From: Sphingobacteriaceae bacterium
Lineage (GTDB): Bacteria; Bacteroidota; Bacteroidia; Sphingobacteriales; Sphingobacteriaceae
Assembly (NCBI GenBank): GCA_947460275.1
Contig: CANHHZ010000048.1
Coordinates: 1 to 12,335, forward strand
Reading direction: 5' to 3'
Length of the DNA stretch: 12,335 nucleotides
Positions 6,969 through 12,335 of this stretch are shown here, in pieces. A program made the translations under genes and the position numbers. The notes beneath the pieces were generated by a model. It saw only the letters and a list, made by a program, of their open reading frames with translations, did not search any database and was not told the DNA's origin. Each line of letters opens with the position of its first letter. Positions within the stretch are counted from its first letter, which is position 1.

Positions 6969-8279
6969 ATGTACAATAGATTAAAATATTCACTTACAGT
7001 TTGCTTAATATTAACTGGCGTTTTTGCAAATGCACAGGTTACGCTACAATCTCCATATTCTAAATTTGGTGTAGGAAATTTAAAAGGAACGCTTTTAACT
7101 CAGTTTAGGGCAATGGGCGGGGTGTCTACCGCTATAAATAAACCTACTTTTATCAATAACATCAATATGCAAAACCCGGCTTCTTATGCAAGCATAAATA
7201 CGGCTACTTTAGACATGGGAATGAGCGGAAGTTTTACGATGTTGAAAAATAATAATCAAACCGAAAATAGTTTTAATGGCGCTTTAAGTCACGTGGCGCT
7301 CGCTTTCAATGTGACTACAAAATCGGCATTGAGTTTTGGAGTTTTGCCTTATTCTGAACTAGGCTATAATTTCAAAAATACCACTACCATTGGCAGTACC
7401 ACAACTAACACCAAAACAGTTGATTATAAATATACTGGTGAAGGGGGCTTAAATAAAGCGTATTTAGGTTACGGTATCCAATTAGGCGATCACCTTAGGG
7501 TTGGTGCAAATGCCGAATATATTTTTGGAAATTTATCGGAAACTAAATCTACAGAATTGGTTAACGAACCCGGTGCGGTAAACTCTCGAGTACAAGCTAA
7601 AAATAGTGTAGGAGGTTTGTCTCTTTCTTATGGTGTGCAATACGAGTTCAAGCTTGACAATAAAGTTTCATTGGGGCTAGGTTATTCTGGATCGTCTTCA
7701 TCCAACATCTACTCTAAAAAGACTCAGGTGGTAACCCAATATTTAAAAGATGCGCTTGGTAACGAATTGCCAGCTAATGATACTTTGTCGTTGGTTGAAA
7801 ATGCCCAGGCAAATTTGAAATTACCTTTGATACACAACTTTGGTATAAGCTTGCAAAAAGACAACAAGTGGTTAATGGCAGCTGATTATCGCATGGGAAA
7901 ATGGTCTAATTTTACTATTGGAAATATAAACCAAGGTTTGCAAGATACTTATGGGTTTTCTGTGGGTGGCCAGTTTACTCCAGACGTAACTGCCATCAAT
8001 GGTTATTTCAAAAGGGTAGATTATAGAATGGGCTTTCAATACGATAAAACATACGTACAAGCCAATGGTAAGGACGTAAAACAAATGGCCATCACCGCTG
8101 GTTTAGGGCTACCTTTATCATCTTATTCGCGTGGTGCTTTTTATAGAATGAACATTACTGCCGAACTTGGTAAAACTGGAATGGCAACCACTGGTATGCT
8201 ACAAGAAAAGTACATAAAACTACATTTAGGCTTTACCTTAAATGACAGTTCTTGGTTCCGCCGATTTAAATTTGACTAA
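6969..8279 (+). CDS. Outer-membrane beta-barrel protein (FadL/OMPP1-like)
   Basis: From the ATG at 6969 this is a 436-residue exported protein. It has a clear signal peptide (basic MYNRLKY, hydrophobic SLTVCLILTGVF, cleavage probably after ANA) and then a mature part of alternating beta strands with many Gly, Ser and Tyr. The mature N-terminus has SPYSKFGVGNL and RAMGGVSTA, followed by NPASYA. These are hallmarks of the Bacteroidota barrels related to FadL/OMPP1 transporters. The C-terminus ends WFRRFKFD, near the aromatic end expected of a barrel. An in-frame ATG at 6948 would overlap coaX by 20 bases and add seven residues before the signal peptide. I prefer 6969, 1 base after the coaX stop. 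Its stop overlaps the lptC start (TAATG). Cargo is unknown. Confidence 0.78.
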   Translation: MYNRLKYSLTVCLILTGVFANAQVTLQSPYSKFGVGNLKGTLLTQFRAMGGVSTAINKPTFINNINMQNPASYASINTATLDMGMSGSFTMLKNNNQTENSFNGALSHVALAFNVTTKSALSFGVLPYSELGYNFKNTTTIGSTTTNTKTVDYKYTGEGGLNKAYLGYGIQLGDHLRVGANAEYIFGNLSETKSTELVNEPGAVNSRVQAKNSVGGLSLSYGVQYEFKLDNKVSLGLGYSGSSSSNIYSKKTQVVTQYLKDALGNELPANDTLSLVENAQANLKLPLIHNFGISLQKDNKWLMAADYRMGKWSNFTIGNINQGLQDTYGFSVGGQFTPDVTAINGYFKRVDYRMGFQYDKTYVQANGKDVKQMAITAGLGLPLSSYSRGAFYRMNITAELGKTGMATTGMLQEKYIKLHLGFTLNDSSWFRRFKFD

Positions 8280-8854
8280 TGCAAGCCTGGGCAGCTAAAT
8301 GCTTGGCGTTTCTTGCGCTATTTTGTTCATCTGTATTTTTCTCGGCTTGTGGTAGCGACGACCTTAAAAATGTCCCGTCCATTTCGTCAAAAAAAATAAT
8401 TTTGAGTAAAGACCGCTCTTATGGTGTCGAAATCATTTACAGTGACTCTGCAAAAGTAAAGGCCAAAGGCTTTGCCCCGATATTAGATAAAGTAACCCCA
8501 TCGCTTGGCGATAGCTATAGTGAAATGCCCAAAGGCGTTAAAATCAATTTTTTTAATGATCAGTTGCAAACTACCGGTACGATTACTTCTGGTTATGCAA
8601 TTAACAAGGAAACCCAAAAAATTACCATCTTCAGAAAAAATGTAATCGTGGTCAACGATAATATCACCTTTAAAACCGAAGAGTTAATTTGGGATGAAAA
8701 TAAACGGCTGTATTCATCGCCTTATGGCACAGTAACCACCAAAGATGGCGGTGTCATCTCAGGAACAGAGTTCTCGGCACCACAGGATTTCAGTACGTAC
8801 AAAATCTCTCAAGCAAGTGGGTCAACCTATGTTAAGGGCAACCTTACCCAATAA
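8279..8854 (+). CDS. lptC: LPS export protein LptC, lipoprotein form
   Basis: LptC relays lipopolysaccharide from the inner-membrane LptBFG extractor to the LptA bridge in the periplasm. This 191-residue protein has the usual LptC length. From about residue 50 it shows the repeated beta-strand pattern of the fold, including the TEELIWDENKRLYSS strand-turn and the closing GGVISGTEFSAPQDFSTYKI region. The N-terminus is a lipoprotein-like signal (hydrophobic 8-21, then FSAC with Cys24) instead of the simple membrane anchor of E. coli LptC. The residues after the cysteine are GSDDLKN. Translation is coupled to the barrel gene through TAATG (1-base overlap). No terminator is evident in the 137 bases that follow. 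Confidence 0.82.
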   Translation: MQAWAAKCLAFLALFCSSVFFSACGSDDLKNVPSISSKKIILSKDRSYGVEIIYSDSAKVKAKGFAPILDKVTPSLGDSYSEMPKGVKINFFNDQLQTTGTITSGYAINKETQKITIFRKNVIVVNDNITFKTEELIWDENKRLYSSPYGTVTTKDGGVISGTEFSAPQDFSTYKISQASGSTYVKGNLTQ

Positions 8855-8949
8855 CATGGGTTTTGTGAAAAAAATCCTTTCTTAAAACAATTCAAATGAT
8901 AAAAAGAGGTAAGATTAAAATTAATGTTTTCATATTAATTCCAAATTTG

Positions 8950-8956
8950 TATCTTG
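8950..8956 (+). promoter_or_regulatory. Probable promoter -7 region of the peptidyl-prolyl isomerase gene
   Basis: TATCTTG at 8950-8956 is a one-base-short version of TAnnTTTG. A TTTT (8927-8930) lies 19 bases upstream as a poor -33 element. CAAATTTG at 8942-8949 is a competing candidate with a mismatch in the first base. Either gives a 30-40 base leader that is almost all A and T before the ATG at 8992. Which one is used cannot be decided by eye. Confidence 0.35.
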
Positions 8957-8991
8957 CGCCCTCTTAAAAAAAAATAATAAATAAGAATAAT

Positions 8992-11088
8992 ATGGGAATG
9001 ATGACATTCATGCGTACCAAAATGGGATATTTCTTGGTAGGAGGTATTGCAGTGGTATTAGCACTATTTGTTTTAGAACCGTTACTTCAACAAGGTACAG
9101 CCATTTTTGGCTCACCTAGAGATGTGGTTGGTACTATAGACGGTGAACAAATTAAATATGAAAGTTTTAACAGTAAAGTAGAGCAAAGTGCTGCTCAATT
9201 TAAACAGCAATACGGCGGCAGTATCAATCCGCAAATGCAAGCTATGGCTGTTGACAACGCTTGGCAAGCTGAGGTAGCTAATGTGTTGTTAAATAAAGAG
9301 TATAGCCGCTTGGGCTTAATCGTGTCTGGTGATGAATTGTTTGATTTGTTGCAAGGCAATAACCCTAGCCCGCTAATTGTACAATATTTTGGCAATCCAC
9401 AAACAGGTCAAGTAGATCGTGCTGCTGTAGTTACTTCATTAAAGTCTCAAGCAAAAGACCCTAAGCTAAAAGCACAGTGGGATTTGTTGCAAGCAGAAAT
9501 TGAGAAACAAGCCTTACAACAAAAATATGCAAACTTATTGCGTAATTCGGTTTATGTAACCTCTTTAGAAGCTAACGAAGATTATATCAGTCGTAATAAA
9601 TTGGCTAACTTCAACTACGTAAGTTTAGATTACAGCAGTATTTTAGACGCCGTTGTAAAACCTACTGATGCTGATTATGAAGCTTATTACAATGACAATA
9701 AAAAACGTTTCGACAATCCATCAGAAACAAGATCATTTGAGTATATCAATTTTAGCATCAAACCAACCAAAGAAGATTCAGCCGCTGTTAAAACTTTGGT
9801 TAATCAATTAGCGGTTGAATTTAAAACCACGCCTAACGATTCGTTGTTTTCAGCTAACAATTCAGATGTAAAAGTACCTTATACTTACCTTAGTAAAGGT
9901 AAATTAGATCCTGCGGTTGATTCTGTAATTTTCAATTACCCAGCGGGAAGTTTTTATGGCCCGGTATTGTCTGGTAGTTCTTATAAATTAGTTAAAGTAA
10001 TTGCTAGTCGTATCTCTCCTGATTCGGTAAAGGCAAGTCATATTTTAATTGACCCTACAAAAGTTGGTGGCGAATCAAATGCATTTAAATTGGCCGACTC
10101 GTTGAAAAATTTGGTGTTGAAAGGCGCTAGTTTTGCTCAATTAGCTTCAAAATATAGCGTTGATGGTTCTAAAGATAAAGGTGGAGAGTTAGGTACTTTT
10201 GGACGTGGAGCGATGGTTGCTGATTTTGAAGACGCTGCGTTTAATGGCAAAACAGGAGACATTAAAGTTGTAAAATCGCAATTTGGTATTCACGTTATCA
10301 AAATAGAAAATCAAATTGGTGCTTCTAGAGTGGCTAAATTGGCTTACATCGAGAAGAGCTTGGCGCCAAGCAGTAAAACCAGAGATGCTGCACATAAAAA
10401 AGCAACTTTGTTCTTAAATGAGATAAATGGTGATAATTTTAAAGCTACTGCAGAAAAAGCAGGGTATACTGTTGCTTTAGCTGATAAAATAACCCCTACA
10501 CAAGGCTATGCTCCTGGTTTAGATAATCCTCGCCAGTTGATTAGAGATGCGTACAAAGTAAACAAAGGAGACGTCCTTCCAGATATTTATACGATGGACA
10601 ATGGATTTGTTGTTGCTCATTTGACCGATATTAAACCGAAAGGACAGTTGACTTTAGCGGATGTAAAAGATCAAATTAAGCCAATGGTAATGAATGCCGT
10701 AAAAGCTAAAATGCTAACCGAAAAAATGGAAAAAGCATTAGTCGGAGCCAATGGGATAAATGCATTAGCTCAAAAATTAGGAAAAACAGTTACTCCAATA
10801 CAGAATATGGTTTTCTCAAATCCTATTATACCAGGACTAGCACAAGAGAACAAATTAGTAGGTGCTGTTTTTGGATCACAAGTAGGTAAATTATCTAAAG
10901 CTATCCAAGGGGACAAAGGAGTATATGCATTTGTGGTGGATGGTTTTACAAATCCTGCTCCGATAGCAAATACTTACAAACAAAAACAATTGATGATATC
11001 AGGAATTGCACAACGCTCATTGGGTGCTGCTTTTCAAGCTTTGCAAGAGAAAAGCGATATCAAAGACAATAGGGTTAAGTTTTACTAA
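8992..11088 (+). CDS. Membrane-anchored peptidyl-prolyl isomerase, PpiD/SurA-like
   Basis: This 698-residue folding factor is anchored in the inner membrane with its bulk in the periplasm. It probably helps newly secreted and outer-membrane proteins to fold. An N-terminal helix (about 12-32) is followed by a SurA/PpiD-type chaperone domain (about 40-215). A parvulin domain (about 345-438) follows, with both conserved histidines (H350 in ASHIL, H434 in GIHVIKI) and the GGELGTFGRG core strand. The C-terminal 260 residues are a further chaperone-like region without a clear second catalytic motif. Of the clustered ATGs near the start, 8992 gives MGMMTFMRTKMG, close to the usual N-terminus in this group. 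The gene is somewhat longer than E. coli PpiD (about 620 residues). It is separated from lptC by 137 bases and ends at a strong terminator. Confidence 0.88.
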   Translation: MGMMTFMRTKMGYFLVGGIAVVLALFVLEPLLQQGTAIFGSPRDVVGTIDGEQIKYESFNSKVEQSAAQFKQQYGGSINPQMQAMAVDNAWQAEVANVLLNKEYSRLGLIVSGDELFDLLQGNNPSPLIVQYFGNPQTGQVDRAAVVTSLKSQAKDPKLKAQWDLLQAEIEKQALQQKYANLLRNSVYVTSLEANEDYISRNKLANFNYVSLDYSSILDAVVKPTDADYEAYYNDNKKRFDNPSETRSFEYINFSIKPTKEDSAAVKTLVNQLAVEFKTTPNDSLFSANNSDVKVPYTYLSKGKLDPAVDSVIFNYPAGSFYGPVLSGSSYKLVKVIASRISPDSVKASHILIDPTKVGGESNAFKLADSLKNLVLKGASFAQLASKYSVDGSKDKGGELGTFGRGAMVADFEDAAFNGKTGDIKVVKSQFGIHVIKIENQIGASRVAKLAYIEKSLAPSSKTRDAAHKKATLFLNEINGDNFKATAEKAGYTVALADKITPTQGYAPGLDNPRQLIRDAYKVNKGDVLPDIYTMDNGFVVAHLTDIKPKGQLTLADVKDQIKPMVMNAVKAKMLTEKMEKALVGANGINALAQKLGKTVTPIQNMVFSNPIIPGLAQENKLVGAVFGSQVGKLSKAIQGDKGVYAFVVDGFTNPAPIANTYKQKQLMISGIAQRSLGAAFQALQEKSDIKDNRVKFY

Positions 11089-11108
11089 AACCTAGTGTAA
11101 TTTTGTAG

Positions 11109-11143
11109 AAGGCAATGGTTTTACCATTGCCTTTTTTGTTTTT
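11109..11143 (+). terminator. Intrinsic terminator after the isomerase gene
   Basis: A perfect 11-bp stem (AAGGCAATGGT 11109-11119 with ACCATTGCCTT 11123-11133) closes on a 3-base TTT loop. It is followed by two T runs (11132-11137 and 11139-11143). It begins 20 bases after the stop codon. This is a strong rho-independent terminator that separates the isomerase from the polysaccharide gene downstream. Confidence 0.92.
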
Positions 11144-11189
11144 AAAATGCCCTGGTGGCGAGCGTAAGAGAAAGTCCCGAGCGCTTTAT

Positions 11190-11275
11190 GTCATCCTGAG
11201 CTTGTCGAAGGATCTCTTTCCACAACTTCCTCCTTTTTAATTTAGCTATAAATATCCTTCGTTCCTTGGCATGAC
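11190..11275. repeat. 86-bp imperfect palindromic (REP/MITE-like) intergenic repeat
   Basis: The left arm (11190-11215) begins GTCATCCTGAGC and continues to GTCGAAGGATCT. The right arm (11252-11275), read on the opposite strand, begins GTCATGCCAAGG and continues to CGAAGGATAT. The arms share the outer GTCAT and the inner CGAAGGAT exactly and are imperfect between. The 36 bases in the middle are AT- and pyrimidine-rich with no ORF. From general knowledge, sequences starting TCATCCTGAGC and ending GTCGAAGGAT are common dispersed intergenic repeats in Bacteroidota genomes. This copy would be one such unit, possibly moved by a REP-associated transposase encoded elsewhere. No target-site duplication is obvious and only one copy lies in the window. 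Confidence 0.7.
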
Positions 11276-11368
11276 AATTTACACACCTTGCAAGCCTTCA
11301 AACCCTTCGCCTTGCGCTCTTCTTTTTTTATTGCGAAGCCTATACGTATCAACTTTAATTTAAACCTT

Positions 11369-11376
11369 TATCTTTG
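11369..11376 (+). promoter_or_regulatory. Bacteroidota -7 promoter element (TATCTTTG)
   Basis: TATCTTTG matches TAnnTTTG exactly and is the best example in the window. It lies 18 bases before the ATG at 11395. A -33 TTTG is not visible at the expected spacing. Together with the terminator upstream, it marks the start of a new transcription unit. Confidence 0.55.
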
Positions 11377-11394
11377 CTATCAAAATAAGTACAA

Positions 11395-12335
11395 ATGCAT
11401 ACAGAAAAGCAAATTGCCATTGTGGGTTTAGGTTATGTGGGGTTGCCATTAGCTATAGCATTTGCTAAAAAATATAAGGTTGTAGGCTTTGATACTAATA
11501 CACAACGTATAGCTGAACTACAAAAAGGAGTAGATATTACACAAGAAGCTAATCTAGCCGATTTAGCCCAGGTAACTGGTTCTAAATCCGGCTCAGGACT
11601 TACCTTTTCGGCACATCTTTCTGCGATTAAAAATTGCAATGTTTATATTATTACTGTTCCCACTCCAGTAAATCAGCAAAAAGTACCCGATTTAAACCCA
11701 CTTCTTACAGCTTCGGCTAGCGTAGGTGAAATGCTCAAAAAAGGCGATATCGTGATTTACGAATCTACAGTGTATCCCGGATGTACCGAAGAGGAATGTG
11801 TGCCAGTTTTGGCATCCACATCTGGCTTCGTTTACAATGCCGATTTCTTTTGTGGTTACTCCCCAGAGCGGATCAATCCTGGTGATAAGATAAATACACT
11901 TACTGCAATCAAAAAAGTAACTTCGGGCTCTACAGCGGCCATAGCCAAAGAAATAGATGCCCTTTATGCAAGTATCATTACCGCTGGCACCCATTTAGCG
12001 CCAAGTATTAAAGTTGCAGAAGCCAGTAAAGCCATAGAAAATGCACAAAGGGATGTCAACATTTCTTTTGTAAACGAACTAGCTCTCATCTTCGATAAGA
12101 TGGAAATTGATACTACAGATGTATTGGCTGCAGCTGCCACAAAATGGAATTTCTTGCCCTATAAACCAGGTTTAGTTGGGGGTCATTGCATTGGTGTTGA
12201 TCCATATTACTTGGCATTTAAAGCCGAGGAGTTGGGGTATAAACCAGAGGTAATTTTATCGGGAAGAAGGGTAAACGATAATATGGGTAATTTTGTGGCT
12301 CAAAAAGTTATTAAAATGCTCATTGCCAAAGGAAA
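11395..12335 (+). CDS. Nucleotide-sugar dehydrogenase (UDP-HexNAc 6-dehydrogenase type), 3' end outside window
   Basis: The first 313 codons are present and no stop occurs before the window edge. About 110 residues of the usual 420-430 are missing. The N-terminus has the NAD-binding fingerprint GLGYVGLP (G11, G13, G16). The middle holds ESTVYPGCTEE and the FCGYSPERINPGD segment. The central domain has KVAEASKAIENAQRDVN, and the catalytic cysteine is C265 in GGHCIGVDPYY. The enzyme oxidises the C6 hydroxyl of a UDP-sugar twice to a uronic acid, with NAD+, in the cytosol. The IEN-x-QRD signature points to the WbpA/WecC/TviB group acting on UDP-N-acetylhexosamines rather than to UDP-glucose dehydrogenase. 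Such genes commonly open capsule or O-antigen clusters. The start is fixed by the -7 element 18 bases upstream. Confidence 0.93.
   Translation, partial: MHTEKQIAIVGLGYVGLPLAIAFAKKYKVVGFDTNTQRIAELQKGVDITQEANLADLAQVTGSKSGSGLTFSAHLSAIKNCNVYIITVPTPVNQQKVPDLNPLLTASASVGEMLKKGDIVIYESTVYPGCTEEECVPVLASTSGFVYNADFFCGYSPERINPGDKINTLTAIKKVTSGSTAAIAKEIDALYASIITAGTHLAPSIKVAEASKAIENAQRDVNISFVNELALIFDKMEIDTTDVLAAAATKWNFLPYKPGLVGGHCIGVDPYYLAFKAEELGYKPEVILSGRRVNDNMGNFVAQKVIKMLIAKG

Larger units (their letters stand above)
11089..11394. other. 306-base gene-free gap: terminator, palindromic repeat, promoter
   Basis: No credible ORF is present. In order it holds the terminator of the isomerase gene (11109-11143) and a GC-richer stretch with two CGAGCG copies (11159-11164 and 11178-11183). 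Next come an 86-bp imperfect inverted repeat (11190-11275), a C-rich stretch (about 11281-11340) with an 8-bp palindrome CTTGCAAG (11287-11294), and a -7 element for the dehydrogenase gene (11369-11376). The stretch from about 11150 to 11340 differs in composition from its neighbours and looks like inserted or repeat-derived DNA. Confidence 0.7.

Noticed and set aside
8856..8885. 9-codon ORF (MGFVKKILS) directly after the lptC stop
   Set aside because: It is too short to judge. It could be a remnant or a leader peptide, but nothing in the sequence supports either.
8896..8967. 23-codon ORF (MIKRGKIKIN...) between lptC and the isomerase gene
   Set aside because: It spans the most likely promoter of the isomerase gene, and composition alone explains it. 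No start signal or conservation can be argued.
11692..11994. 100-codon open frame on the minus strand
   Set aside because: It lies fully inside the nucleotide-sugar dehydrogenase, whose reading frame carries all family motifs. The antisense peptide shows no recognisable features.

Overview
The window looks like chromosome from a Bacteroidota species, most likely a Sphingobacteriaceae/Pedobacter-type organism. The reasons are the AT-rich sequence, genes that start without Shine-Dalgarno sites and sit a few bases behind TAnnTTTG-type -7 elements, and family content typical of that phylum (DUF4834, a YfhO-like giant membrane protein, DUF6427, CoaX next to an outer-membrane barrel and LptC). A dispersed-repeat motif beginning GTCATCCTGAGC is also present. 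Every supported gene is on the + strand. I assigned families by reading motifs, not by database search.

Layout. Bases 1-48 are the last 15 codons of an unidentified gene. Bases 195-3015 hold a small membrane-anchored DUF4834 protein and an 828-residue YfhO-family polytopic membrane protein, closed by a strong intrinsic terminator (3034-3068). A 30-codon membrane microprotein ORF (3140-3232) lies in the following gap behind a possible promoter of its own. Bases 3285-6158 form a close-packed group: an LpxH-like calcineurin-type phosphoesterase, a GT-B glycosyltransferase of the MJ1255 type, and a polytopic DUF6427-like protein. Bases 6230-8854 form a tightly coupled unit of coaX (type III pantothenate kinase), a signal-peptide-bearing outer-membrane barrel protein and an LptC-like lipoprotein. 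A 698-residue PpiD/SurA-like membrane-anchored peptidyl-prolyl isomerase follows from its own promoter and ends at a strong terminator (11109-11143). The next gap contains an 86-bp imperfect inverted repeat. The window then ends inside a nucleotide-sugar dehydrogenase of the UDP-HexNAc 6-dehydrogenase type (first 313 codons), a kind of gene that often opens a surface-polysaccharide cluster.

The common theme is the cell envelope: lipid A or glycolipid processing (phosphoesterase, glycosyltransferase), LPS transport (LptC), an outer-membrane barrel, a periplasmic folding factor, and precursor supply for surface sugars. CoaX is the metabolic exception, embedded in this set. I see no CRISPR array, tRNA, rRNA, transposase, phage gene or defence system, and no convincing new multi-gene system. 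The items most worth checking are the microprotein, the palindromic repeat, the lipoprotein-type LptC with an acidic post-cysteine stretch, and the phosphoesterase-glycosyltransferase pair.
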